From Candidatus Woesearchaeota archaeon (GTDB lineage Archaea > Nanobdellota > Nanobdellia > Woesearchaeales > ARS49): DNA of 12,554 bases. Position 1 is the first letter of the stretch; each line of letters begins with the position of its first letter. Location of the stretch: the NCBI GenBank assembly GCA_016203345.1, contig JACQMZ010000066.1, forward strand, positions 1-12,554. The letters run 5' to 3'. Shown here piece by piece: positions 1 to 7,147 of this stretch. Position numbers and translations under genes: made by a program. The notes beneath the pieces were generated by a model that was given only the letters and a program-made list of their open reading frames with translations, had not been told where the DNA came from and ran no database searches.

Positions 1-16
1 AAAGTTATTTTCTATC

Positions 17-51
17 CTGAATTTCTTGAACGAGCGAGTTCGGAAATTCAG
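17..51 (+). repeat. GA-core hairpin, copy 1
   Basis: A 9-bp outer stem (17-25 with 43-51) encloses a bulge (T26, T27 opposite G42), a GAAC/GTTC stem (28-31 with 38-41) and the loop GAGCGA (32-37). This is the minimal form of the GA-core found in four other hairpins here: the two GA dinucleotides face each other with only GC between them. It sits 37 nt beyond the stop codon of the small minus-strand gene, where a terminator would be expected, but no T run follows it on the minus strand. The pairing is read directly from the sequence; a function is not known. Confidence 0.75.
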
Positions 52-88
52 ATCCTTTCCTTGCACGTTCCTGACGCGAGCGCGTAAT

Positions 89-247
89 TCACGTAGGATG
101 TGGGAATTTTCGGAAAAGTCTGCGCACAAGGCCTTCGGTGTGTGCGAGTCCGAGTTTTTCGGCGAAGAACATTCTGCTGTTGGTGATGGCTTCTTTTGCT
201 ACAAGGCCAACAACAATCTGCTCGAGTTCTGCCGCAAGTGGAGTCAT
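89..247 (-). CDS. small unrecognised protein, 52 aa
   Basis: A short reading frame on the minus strand runs from ATG at 247 to TGA at 89. The product begins MTPLAAELEQIVVGLVAKEA and ends in a basic, arginine-rich stretch (about residues 42-48), reading as two or three amphipathic helices with no clear membrane segment. An in-frame TAG lies three codons upstream, which fixes the start at or within two codons of the ATG. A TATA-like sequence on the same strand (272-281) lies about 29 nt upstream, the spacing seen for the other genes in this window, which fits a leaderless mRNA. It is divergent from the diguanylate cyclase gene and is followed by a hairpin (17-51). I do not recognise the family. 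Its natural residue composition and promoter spacing favour a real gene; its small size is the main doubt. Confidence 0.55.
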   Translation of the reverse strand: MTPLAAELEQIVVGLVAKEAITNSRMFFAEKLGLAHTEGLVRRLFRKFPHPT

Positions 248-271
248 GAATGGCTATGGATTGGCTTCATC

Positions 272-281
272 TTGATAAGTT
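272..281 (-). promoter_or_regulatory. TATA-like box for the small minus-strand gene
   Basis: The minus strand reads ACTTATCAAG here, preceded by an A run. Its centre is about 29 nt upstream of the ATG at 247, in line with archaeal TATA spacing to a leaderless start. Confidence 0.4.
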
Positions 282-305
282 TTTTGTGTGGCGTATTCTC
301 GTTCC

Positions 306-346
306 CAGTATTTCGTGAGTGAGCGAAAGCGAACTCGGAAATACTG
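306..346 (+). repeat. GA-core hairpin, copy 2
   Basis: The outer 9-bp stem (306-314 with 338-346) encloses GAGT/ACTC (317-320 with 333-336), facing GA dinucleotides (321-322 and 331-332) and GC(GAAA)GC (323-330). The change of the middle stem from GAAC/GTTC to GAGT/ACTC keeps pairing, so it is compensatory relative to copies 1 and 4. It lies in the divergent intergenic region, just upstream of the TATA box of the diguanylate cyclase gene. Confidence 0.75.
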
Positions 347-356
347 TACAGAAATC

Positions 357-364
357 AATATATA
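357..364 (+). promoter_or_regulatory. TATA box of the diguanylate cyclase gene
   Basis: AATATATA is centred about 26 nt before the ATG at 387. Archaeal transcription starts about 25 nt after the box, so the mRNA would begin at or next to the start codon. This favours ATG 387 over the second in-frame ATG at 399. Confidence 0.65.
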
Positions 365-386
365 CCCTCGCTAGTATCGTTTTTAT

Positions 387-1904
387 ATGCCTGCTAAAAT
401 GAGCGCGAGTGATGTGTTTGGCTTGTTGTCTGACAAGCAGAAGTTGTTGGTGAAGGATTTTGATGCGCGGTTGCGGAGTGTGGCTGTGCATGAGAAGTAC
501 CTTCACGAATTGAGCGGGTTGCTTGCTGATCTTCAGCGGGGTGCTCCGAGTTTTTTTCAGCGTGTAATGGGTAGGGGGAGCGCACGTCTCCGCGTTAAGG
601 CACTGGACGTGTTGGGAAGTATTCGCCAGGAAGTGCTGGCAGAGTTTTCTTTGCTGTTGGAAGGATTGGTGTTGGATGCTGGTATGGAGCGTGCGGTATC
701 GGGTCATGATGCCGCGCATGGTCGCGAGCGTTTCCAAACAGTGTTTCATGATGCGAGCGTTTTGTCTGATGAGCAGGAGGCGGCCGTGTTGAGGCGCGCG
801 GCTGAGGTGGAGAAAGTTGCCCGGAAATTGGGTGTGATCATGAAGGGTGAGCGTGAAGTGTTGAAGCAGGAGCTGGATGCGTTGGTGAAACTGGAGCAGG
901 AGCTTGGCAAGGAAGCGGTGAGTTCCACTGCGTGCGGTGAGTTGTACGCCCGGCTTCAGGATGCAGTTCATAAGTTGTCGTTGTGGGTGCGTGTTGAGCA
1001 GGAGGAATGCATGACTGTGCTGGATGTGCTGGTCAGGACTGCTCCTTCGATGGATGATTATTTGGCAAAGCTGGGAGCACGGAAGGTGGCGGAAATGTCT
1101 TTTGGGCAGTTGTTGGTTAAGGCGGCTACTGCTGAGGATGTGGCAGGATTGATGGAGTTTGTGGTGAGAAACAAGGCAAGATTGCCTGCGGGTGCTGTAG
1201 GCCTGGTGAAGGCAAGGGGGAGGGAAATTGCGCGCATGAATGCTATTCGTGATGCTTCGCGGCAGGCAATTTTCGGCAAGGGAGTGGAGTTTTTGCAGAC
1301 AGTGCATGAGCAGGAGATTGTGAAGAACACTGATGCGCTTACGGAAGTTTGGAATCGTAGATATTTTGATCGTAATATGCCATTGATCGTGGCAAAGTAT
1401 CTGTCTGAGGTGTTTCGCTCGCAAAACAAAGTGTTTTCCTTTGCCATGGTGGATATTGACCATTTCAAAGACGTTAATGACACATTTGGACACCAAGTAG
1501 GTGACAGGGTGTTGAAGGAGATTGCAAAATGGATCAAGGGAAAGTTGCGGCAGGACGATTTGATTTTTAGGTATGGAGGGGAGGAATTTTCCCTTGTAAT
1601 ATTTGCGCCCGTGAGCAAAGCTGTTGAGCGTTGTGAGCAGGTCAGAAAGTATATCGAAGGCACGTCAGAGGCGGCGGCTAAGGCCGGGCTGGCAAGTCCT
1701 CGTTTTGTTCCTAAGTTGACAGTGTCGATTGGCGTGGCCGAGTTTCCGACTGACGGGTCTGACCTGAATATGCTGGTGGCATTGGCAGATGCGGCAATGT
1801 ACAGTGTGAAAAAATCAACAAGAAACAGGGTACAGCACGTGACTGCCGAAATCAAGGCGCGCGTGACTGCTGAAATCAAGGCGCGCGTGAGCCATCAGGT
1901 TTAA
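387..1904 (+). CDS. diguanylate cyclase (GGDEF protein), 505 aa
   Basis: The predicted enzyme condenses two GTP to cyclic di-GMP. The GGDEF domain spans about residues 314-480. It opens with LTEVWNRRYF (318-327), carries the metal-binding segment MVDIDHFKDVND (354-365) and has the active-site loop GGEEF (397-401). An RxxD inhibitory site (R388-Q-D-D391) lies exactly five residues before it, so product feedback inhibition is plausible. TVSIGVAEF (about 444-452) completes the core. The first ~310 residues are mostly helical with no membrane segment or signal peptide, so the protein is probably cytoplasmic with an unidentified helical input region. The C-terminus has a duplicated VTAEIKAR unit (485-500). 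The start is chosen from the TATA spacing. GGDEF proteins are uncommon in archaea, which makes recent transfer from bacteria possible, but promoter and composition match the neighbours. Confidence 0.93.
   Translation: MPAKMSASDVFGLLSDKQKLLVKDFDARLRSVAVHEKYLHELSGLLADLQRGAPSFFQRVMGRGSARLRVKALDVLGSIRQEVLAEFSLLLEGLVLDAGMERAVSGHDAAHGRERFQTVFHDASVLSDEQEAAVLRRAAEVEKVARKLGVIMKGEREVLKQELDALVKLEQELGKEAVSSTACGELYARLQDAVHKLSLWVRVEQEECMTVLDVLVRTAPSMDDYLAKLGARKVAEMSFGQLLVKAATAEDVAGLMEFVVRNKARLPAGAVGLVKARGREIARMNAIRDASRQAIFGKGVEFLQTVHEQEIVKNTDALTEVWNRRYFDRNMPLIVAKYLSEVFRSQNKVFSFAMVDIDHFKDVNDTFGHQVGDRVLKEIAKWIKGKLRQDDLIFRYGGEEFSLVIFAPVSKAVERCEQVRKYIEGTSEAAAKAGLASPRFVPKLTVSIGVAEFPTDGSDLNMLVALADAAMYSVKKSTRNRVQHVTAEIKARVTAEIKARVSHQV
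1838..1890 (+). repeat. 24-nt tandem repeat inside the diguanylate cyclase gene
   Basis: Two adjacent 24-nt units (1838-1861 and 1862-1885) differ at a single base (C versus T in the middle), followed by five bases of a third. The unit is a multiple of three and adds eight residues (VTAEIKAR) in frame at the C-terminus. It looks like a recent slippage duplication. Confidence 0.95.
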
Positions 1905-1907
1905 ATA
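1900..1907 (+). promoter_or_regulatory. TATA box overlapping the diguanylate cyclase stop codon
   Basis: TTTAAATA is centred about 26 nt before the ATG at 1930, and the TAA stop of the upstream gene (1902-1904) lies inside it. The downstream gene is therefore likely transcribed on its own as a leaderless message. Confidence 0.55.
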
Positions 1908-1929
1908 GAAAGTGTTTCCTTAGCGAGCC

Positions 1930-2475
1930 ATGTGGGGGGTTCCTGATGCCAGGCGATTTTCGGCAGATGTTCCGCCAGGCATAGTATCGCTGGACATGGT
2001 TGTCCGACAGGAGGGCAACGTGCATTCCCTGTATGCGCAAGTTATGCACGATGATACTGCTTTTTTATTGCCTTTAGTGCAGTCGGGTGTTGGTGCGCAG
2101 GGCGAGTGTCCTTGGGTGACCAAGTCGCGTCATGCCAAGTCTGCTGAATTGTTATTGGAGAAACCATCGGGGCCAATAGAAGGTTCTTGCTGCTTGCGCG
2201 TGTTGCAGTATTTTTCCGCGGCGCCAGTGGATGGGTTGCGGCTGCACTCTGATGAAGCATCGCGCGCGGTTGGGTATCTTTTGTGTGTTGCAAAATCTTT
2301 GGGGCATCGTCTGGCATTGGTAGGTCAGTCAGTTCCTGACAGGAAGCAGATTATTACACTTCATTCTTATTTTTATGACGCTACATTGCAGGCATTATAT
2401 CCCTTATCTTGCTTGTGTGATCAGTGGTTGTTGGGTGAAGAAGACAACAAGCGAGCGTCTCTGCGTTTAGAGTAG
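1930..2475 (+). CDS. unrecognised protein, 181 aa
   Basis: An open frame of 181 codons begins MWGVPDARRF and ends in TAG. I do not recognise the family. The product is globular-looking, with alternating hydrophobic stretches (for example GYLLCVAKSLGHRLALVG) and cysteines near SCCLRV and CLCDQW. There is no clear signal peptide, membrane helix or metal-binding pattern. The start at 1930 is supported by a TATA box 26 nt upstream, and no Shine-Dalgarno sequence precedes it. It lies between the diguanylate cyclase and PrkA genes, so a link to either is possible but unproven. The frame shares the G/T-rich third-position habit of its neighbours, which supports coding. Confidence 0.7.
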   Translation: MWGVPDARRFSADVPPGIVSLDMVVRQEGNVHSLYAQVMHDDTAFLLPLVQSGVGAQGECPWVTKSRHAKSAELLLEKPSGPIEGSCCLRVLQYFSAAPVDGLRLHSDEASRAVGYLLCVAKSLGHRLALVGQSVPDRKQIITLHSYFYDATLQALYPLSCLCDQWLLGEEDNKRASLRLE

Positions 2476-2500
2476 TTATCAGTATTGAATGTTATTCCTC

Positions 2501-2548
2501 CAGAATCTCCTGAATGAGCCTGCGAAGCAGGCGAGTTCGGAGATTCTG
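2501..2548 (+). repeat. GA-core hairpin, copy 3 (longest)
   Basis: A 10-bp outer stem (2501-2510 with 2539-2548) is followed by a bulged T (2511), GAAT/GTTC (2512-2515 with 2535-2538, one wobble pair), facing GA pairs (2516-2517 and 2533-2534), and a 6-bp inner stem GCCTGC/GCAGGC closed by the loop GAA (2524-2526). It lies between the stop of the 181-aa gene and the TATA box of prkA, so it could be a terminator or part of the prkA promoter region. Confidence 0.8.
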
Positions 2549-2560
2549 TGCCATTATGTT

Positions 2561-2566
2561 TTTAAA
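2561..2566 (+). promoter_or_regulatory. TATA-like box of prkA
   Basis: TTTAAA within a longer T run is centred about 26 nt before the ATG at 2590. This spacing favours ATG 2590 over the GTG at 2569, which would lie only about 5 nt after the box. Confidence 0.5.
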
Positions 2567-2589
2567 CGGTGTCGACGTATGTGCCGTCT

Positions 2590-5148
2590 ATGGGAGTGAA
2601 GGCAGAGGAATCAGGAAATGGCAGTGGTCTTGAGAAAGTTCTGGACCGCTTTATGGGTAGGGTGTCCTCGCGCCAGGTTGATGGTTTTCGCGCCAGTTTT
2701 GGGGAGTGGACGTGGCAGGATTATCTTGCAGATGTTTTTCAGCGGCCGAGTGTTCACTTGCGCACGGCTTTTCAGTTGATGCGGGATGCGATTGCTTATT
2801 TTGGTTTTGAGGAGCAGAATGACAGGTTGACAGGAAAAACCTTTCGCCATTACAGAATTTTTGACGATCCGTTCATGAATCATGAGAATCGCGTGATTGG
2901 CCAGGATTTATTGCTGAACTCTAAGCTTGTCGACTACGTTGAGGCTGCTGCGCGGGAGTCTCAGATTGAGCGTGGGATTTTCGTGATTGGTCCGCCGGGA
3001 ACTGGAAAGTCCAACGTGGTGAAAAACGTGATCAATTGCTTGAAGCAGTACACGAATACGAAGGAGGGAATTGTTGCGACTGTGGCGTTCCTTTTTGATG
3101 CGCGGGTTAATTTGCGGAAGGGGCCGTTCGGGTTTACGAACGATGGGTTGCCTGCGCATTATGTTGGTCCCGTGCAGAAAAAGCACGATGAGGGAAAATA
3201 TGATGAGGGTGTGCATACAGTCGTGTGTGCGAAAAGGGATCATCCGCTTTTGTTGTTGCCCAAGCAGGACCGTCAGGATTTGGTGAGCGCGATTCAGTTG
3301 CATCGCCTGCTTGTGAAAGACGAGGTTCCTGAGCGGGTGAAGAGCCGTCTTGTTGGTTTGGATGTGGTATATGCTCAACGCAAAACCGATGTGCGCGTGC
3401 GTGAATTGTGGGCGCGTCGGATTGGGAGTGTCGCGAAGAAGTTTGGAGTCTTTCCTGATTTGTTCATGCCAAGAAAATTGTTGATTCAGGAGCCGTGCAC
3501 AAATTGCAAGAACGTCATGCGGGCACTGCACATCATGTACACGAAAAGCGGTTTGGATGTGAATGAGGACATGTTCTCTCTTATTCTTCGAAATCACGTG
3601 GAGGTGCGCCGCGTGCAGTTCGCTAACGACGTGGCGGGAATTGCAGAAGTGAAGGCTAAGGACCCGAATACGCAGACTCGTGAGGTGTTGTCGGGAGATA
3701 GCGAGGAGAGGCTGCTGGACATGTTTCCTGATCTGAAGTGGAGGCAATATCTTGGTGCGGTGGTGAAAGCAAACAGGGGCGCCATTTATTATAATGAAGT
3801 TTTTCTGTTGGACTCGCTGTTGTCTTTGTTTGGGCTGATTCAGGACCAGCGTGAGACTGTGGCGCCAGGTATTCAGGAAGATTGTGATGCGATGGTGATT
3901 GGCGATTCCAATGTTCCGCCGTATCAGCGCGCTTCGGACAACACGTTGTTGAGTCGTCCGCTGATGGAACGTAGCCATCGAATCATGATGGGATATTTGA
4001 CTCAGCGCTCGCATGAAGAGGGGATTTACAAAAACATTGTTGCGCGTATTGGGAAGACAAAGCGGTTTGAGCCGCACACGCATGAGATGATCACTTTGTT
4101 TGCGGTGGCAACACGGTTGAATAAGCCCAGCGATGCACAGTACAAGAGTAATTCGTTGCTGATGTCGCGGGTGTTCGAGAAGGAGTTTGCGTTGCCTGCT
4201 GATACTGACAAGTTTGTCAGGAAGCTTGATCCCATGAAGAAGGCGCGATTGTTGGATGGAGACCTGTCTCCGTTTTCCGCGAACGAGCAGGCTCTTGCGC
4301 GTAATGAAATATTTGTAACGATGTTGCGAAGGGAGTATGAGGATGAGGCGATGGATGGCATGTCTCCTCGCCACGTGCAGGACTTTTATGGGCGTTTGTC
4401 AAACACCACAAGGTCTACGATTAGTGCGTTTGATTTTTTTGAGATACTGAGGGACATGTTGGATAAGCGGACCGTGACTCCAAGTGATGCGCCAGAACAG
4501 GAACGGCAGGTATTTGGCATAGAACACCCTACTCGGGACAAGGACGTGTACAAGAACCCGGATATTCTGTATGGATTCATCCAAATGGAGTTTGCGCGGG
4601 TGACGCAGGGAGAGGTGGAAATAGCGTTGACAAGTTATTCTCGTGAGAGTGTAGTGTTGTGGTTGAAAAAATATTTTGAGCATGCCATTGCATACGTGCA
4701 GAATCGCCAGCTGTTTAATCCGATCACGCACGCTCATGAACCTCCAAACGAAAGTGTAATGGCCGACACTGAGCGGTTGTTGGATATGCCTGTGGGGAAA
4801 GGGACAAGGGAGGCATTGGTTCAGCAATACGGCAGTGAATCTATTGAGGCGCAGAAATGCAAGCGGGTGCAACGTCCTCTTGAAGAGGTATTTGCGAGGG
4901 AAGTAACGGTGTTGCAGAGGGGTTTGTACAAACAGAAAAAGGAGTATGTGCGCTTTTCGAATTTGAAAGATGCGCTGAACAGTTTGAATACTGAGGAGGC
5001 GGATTGGAGTCAGAAGCGCGAGAGTGACAGTCCTGAGATGAAAAAGTGCAGGGATTTAGTGTATGAAATGACAAAGATTGGTTACTCGCCTAATGTAGCT
5101 CGCAGAATTGTTCTTATGCATCATGAGAAGAAAACGATTGATCTTTAG
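2590..5148 (+). CDS. prkA: PrkA-type AAA+ serine protein kinase, 852 aa
   Basis: PrkA proteins are AAA+ ATPases reported to phosphorylate proteins on serine and linked to stress and starvation responses. Walker A is GPPGTGKS (134-141). The ANRGAIYYNE segment (394-403) matches the PrkA ANRG...E Walker B region, with E403 as the likely catalytic acid. MVIGDSNVPPYQR (about 435-447) matches the sensor-like strand that follows in the family, and SPRHVQD (592-598) matches the SPR..QD motif opening the C-terminal PrkA region. At 852 residues it is clearly longer than the roughly 640 usual in bacteria; the extra length includes about 250 residues between Walker A and Walker B, with an EPCTNC pair. 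No transmembrane segment is visible. A GTG start at 2569 would add seven residues; the promoter spacing favours 2590. No spoVR/yeaH partner is present in the window. Confidence 0.85.
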   Translation: MGVKAEESGNGSGLEKVLDRFMGRVSSRQVDGFRASFGEWTWQDYLADVFQRPSVHLRTAFQLMRDAIAYFGFEEQNDRLTGKTFRHYRIFDDPFMNHENRVIGQDLLLNSKLVDYVEAAARESQIERGIFVIGPPGTGKSNVVKNVINCLKQYTNTKEGIVATVAFLFDARVNLRKGPFGFTNDGLPAHYVGPVQKKHDEGKYDEGVHTVVCAKRDHPLLLLPKQDRQDLVSAIQLHRLLVKDEVPERVKSRLVGLDVVYAQRKTDVRVRELWARRIGSVAKKFGVFPDLFMPRKLLIQEPCTNCKNVMRALHIMYTKSGLDVNEDMFSLILRNHVEVRRVQFANDVAGIAEVKAKDPNTQTREVLSGDSEERLLDMFPDLKWRQYLGAVVKANRGAIYYNEVFLLDSLLSLFGLIQDQRETVAPGIQEDCDAMVIGDSNVPPYQRASDNTLLSRPLMERSHRIMMGYLTQRSHEEGIYKNIVARIGKTKRFEPHTHEMITLFAVATRLNKPSDAQYKSNSLLMSRVFEKEFALPADTDKFVRKLDPMKKARLLDGDLSPFSANEQALARNEIFVTMLRREYEDEAMDGMSPRHVQDFYGRLSNTTRSTISAFDFFEILRDMLDKRTVTPSDAPEQERQVFGIEHPTRDKDVYKNPDILYGFIQMEFARVTQGEVEIALTSYSRESVVLWLKKYFEHAIAYVQNRQLFNPITHAHEPPNESVMADTERLLDMPVGKGTREALVQQYGSESIEAQKCKRVQRPLEEVFAREVTVLQRGLYKQKKEYVRFSNLKDALNSLNTEEADWSQKRESDSPEMKKCRDLVYEMTKIGYSPNVARRIVLMHHEKKTIDL

Positions 5149-5155
5149 ATATCTT

Positions 5156-5161
5156 TTTAAA
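5156..5161 (+). promoter_or_regulatory. TATA-like box of trpS
   Basis: TTTAAA in the context CTTTTTAAAC starts 8 nt after the prkA stop codon and is centred 25 nt before ATG 5183. This separates trpS transcription from prkA and sets the trpS start. Confidence 0.55.
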
Positions 5162-5182
5162 CATTCAAACGACTGGCTGTGC

Positions 5183-6331
5183 ATGCCTGATGCGTTTGAA
5201 GTGAACCCGTGGGAAGTAAAGGGGTTGGTGGATTATGAGCGTCTGGTCACCCAGTTTGGGACACAGAAAATTGATGAGCCGTTGCATAGGAAGTTGTTGT
5301 CGTATGGCAAGGCGCCGGCCGCGTTGCGCAGGAAGTTTTGGTATTCACACAGGGACTTGAATTTTGCACTGCAGGAGTTTGACCGGAAGCAGGGGTTTTT
5401 TCTGTATACTGGAAGGGCGCCTTCAGGTCCTATGCACATTGGGCATATTTTGCCGTTTACGTTGGCGAAGTGGTTTCAGGACGTGTTTGGCGTTAATTTG
5501 TATATCGAGATTCCTGACGATGAGAAGTTTTTCGCAAAGCAGGGCTTGAGTCTGGAGCAGATTGATCAGTGGGTGAAAGATGACATTCTTGATATTATTG
5601 CGGTGGGTTTTGATCCGAATAAGACGTTTATTTTTCAAGACAGGGAGTTCATTAAGCAGATGTACACGCCGGCGTGCAGGATAGCGAAAAGGATCAATGG
5701 CAATCTTGCGAAGGCAGTGTTTGGCTTTAATGACGGGACTAACATTGGCCATTTGTTTTATCCTGCGTTGCAGATTGTTCCGTGTTTTTTCGAGAAGAAG
5801 AGGTGCGTGATTCCTGCGGCTATTGATCAGGACCCGTACTGGCGGATCGCGCGGGATTTGGCAGGGGGGTTTGGGTTTCCTAAGCCTGCGCAGATTCATT
5901 CAAAGTTTGTCGTGCCTTTGACAGGTATGGAGGGCAAGATGAGCAGTTCTGAAGCGCATCATGCCATCTTGTTGTCAGACAGTCCTGCAGAGGTGAAGGA
6001 GAAGGTGACGAAGCACGCGTTCAGCGGAGGGCGTACTACTTTGGCAGAGCACCGGAAGCTGGGTGGCAATCCAGACGTAGACGTGGCTTTTCAGTGGTTG
6101 CAGGCGTTTTTGGAAGAGGATGATGCAGTTGTGAAAAAATTGTATGCGGATTACAAGAGCGGAAAACTGTTGAGTGGCGAGATGAAGCAGGTGCTGATTG
6201 ACAAGTTAAATGGTTTTCTTGGCAGGCACCAGAAGGCGCGTGCGCAGGCGGCGAAGCTAGTTGACAAGTTTAAATATTCTGGAAAGTTGGCGAAAAGGAT
6301 GTGGGATTTTTCTGACATGGCCAACAGGTGA
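5183..6331 (+). CDS. trpS: tryptophanyl-tRNA synthetase, archaeal type, 382 aa
   Basis: This class I enzyme charges tRNA-Trp with tryptophan in the cytoplasm. The N-terminus MPDAFEVNPWEVKGLVDYER is typical of archaeal/eukaryotic TrpRS and supports this start over the upstream in-frame ATG at 5108, which lies inside prkA. The HIGH signature appears as HIGH at 85-88 within APSGPMHIGHI, and the KMSKS signature as KMSSS at 252-256. Between them DGTNIGHLFYPALQ and AIDQDPYW fit the tryptophan and tRNA acceptor pocket regions. The length is normal for the archaeal form. A TATA-like box 25 nt upstream suggests a leaderless, singly transcribed message. Confidence 0.96.
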   Translation: MPDAFEVNPWEVKGLVDYERLVTQFGTQKIDEPLHRKLLSYGKAPAALRRKFWYSHRDLNFALQEFDRKQGFFLYTGRAPSGPMHIGHILPFTLAKWFQDVFGVNLYIEIPDDEKFFAKQGLSLEQIDQWVKDDILDIIAVGFDPNKTFIFQDREFIKQMYTPACRIAKRINGNLAKAVFGFNDGTNIGHLFYPALQIVPCFFEKKRCVIPAAIDQDPYWRIARDLAGGFGFPKPAQIHSKFVVPLTGMEGKMSSSEAHHAILLSDSPAEVKEKVTKHAFSGGRTTLAEHRKLGGNPDVDVAFQWLQAFLEEDDAVVKKLYADYKSGKLLSGEMKQVLIDKLNGFLGRHQKARAQAAKLVDKFKYSGKLAKRMWDFSDMANR

Positions 6332-6344
6332 GTGTACACGCACG

Positions 6345-6350
6345 TATATT
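6345..6350 (+). promoter_or_regulatory. TATA-like box of the 242-aa gene
   Basis: TATATT is centred about 25 nt before the GTG at 6373, following the spacing pattern of the neighbouring genes, and supports this non-ATG start. Confidence 0.45.
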
Positions 6351-6372
6351 GTATGCAGTGAAATACTAAATC

Positions 6373-7101
6373 GTGTCGGTTGCGAGTCTTATCGTGCACA
6401 AACGTTCTAAGCGCGCGCTGATGGTGGGTTTGTTATTCGAAGGTGTGTTGGCAGTGTCAGCTTTGCCGGGGTCTTATGAAGGACGGCCTCTGTTTCTGGA
6501 TCACCATAGAAGGGCAGTGGGGAATTTCGTGTGGGGGTACAGGTCGGCTCTATCAAATGATGTGCCTGATGATGTGTTGCGCAGGTCATTCACGCATCCT
6601 CGGACAAAGTCTTCGCTTGATGATTTATTCTGCAGGGATGATGCGCTGACGTATTCTGAGATTGCTGGTTTGATGACTGTGGACTCGGATGAGTCTGGTG
6701 AGTTCCTCAGGTTTTATGTGGCGTCTTCTGTAAATGCAGAGTTTGCGCAACGGATGTTGCAGGCGGAAAGCGTTGTTGCGTTCGTGAGCGACAACAAAGA
6801 ATTTTATCAGCATATCACCACAATTCCAGATGATGAATTCCACTTTTTAGTGGAGAGGAATGATGCAGGTGCCTTGCTGTATCGTTATATGAACGCGTCC
6901 GACTGCACAGCGATTCAAGACCTGTCGACTGTTCATTACGTCCATTGGCGGATTCAAGGGAAGTTTGCAGGGTATTTTCACCTGCATGATTCTGGTGGGC
7001 CCTCCGTAGTGGATAAAGAATCCGCTGGCTTTGTAATAGAGCGGACAACTCCTTATTCTTTGTACCGTACCTCGCAAGGCAAGGCACGCCAGTTGATGTG
7101 A
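6373..7101 (+). CDS. unrecognised protein, 242 aa
   Basis: An open frame from GTG 6373 to TGA 7101. The product begins MSVASLIVHKRSKRALMVGL, with a modest hydrophobic stretch at about residues 16-32 preceded by basic residues. That could be a weak membrane anchor or simply a buried helix or strand. The rest is soluble and acidic, with alternating beta-like and helical stretches (for example HYVHWRIQGKFAGYFHLHD). I recognise no domain. It sits between trpS and proS, but each has its own TATA-like box, so co-function with the synthetases is not implied. The start is chosen on TATA spacing and is the least certain part of the call. Confidence 0.65.
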   Translation: MSVASLIVHKRSKRALMVGLLFEGVLAVSALPGSYEGRPLFLDHHRRAVGNFVWGYRSALSNDVPDDVLRRSFTHPRTKSSLDDLFCRDDALTYSEIAGLMTVDSDESGEFLRFYVASSVNAEFAQRMLQAESVVAFVSDNKEFYQHITTIPDDEFHFLVERNDAGALLYRYMNASDCTAIQDLSTVHYVHWRIQGKFAGYFHLHDSGGPSVVDKESAGFVIERTTPYSLYRTSQGKARQLM

Positions 7102-7117
7102 TGCGTGTGGAAAAACA

Positions 7118-7123
7118 TTTAAA
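7118..7123 (+). promoter_or_regulatory. TATA-like box of proS
   Basis: TTTAAA followed by further A residues is centred about 27 nt before ATG 7148. It chooses MPDEKKL over the in-frame start at 7133, which would be too close to the box. Confidence 0.55.
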
Positions 7124-7147
7124 AACAGTCGTGTGCTGTGTTCAATC

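Noticed and set aside
26..322. A 98-codon plus-strand frame starting with TTG.
   Set aside because: It begins inside hairpin copy 1, ends inside hairpin copy 2, has no promoter-like box at the expected spacing and runs antisense to the better-supported 52-aa gene.
267..1496. A 409-codon open frame on the minus strand opposite the diguanylate cyclase gene.
   Set aside because: Its product is a low-quality, His/Leu/Ser-rich sequence produced by the G/T-rich codon use of the opposite gene; the plus-strand frame has clear GGDEF motifs.
2908..4374. A 488-codon open frame on the minus strand opposite prkA.
   Set aside because: Shadow of prkA codon use, with no recognisable motif, while the plus strand carries Walker A and other PrkA signatures.
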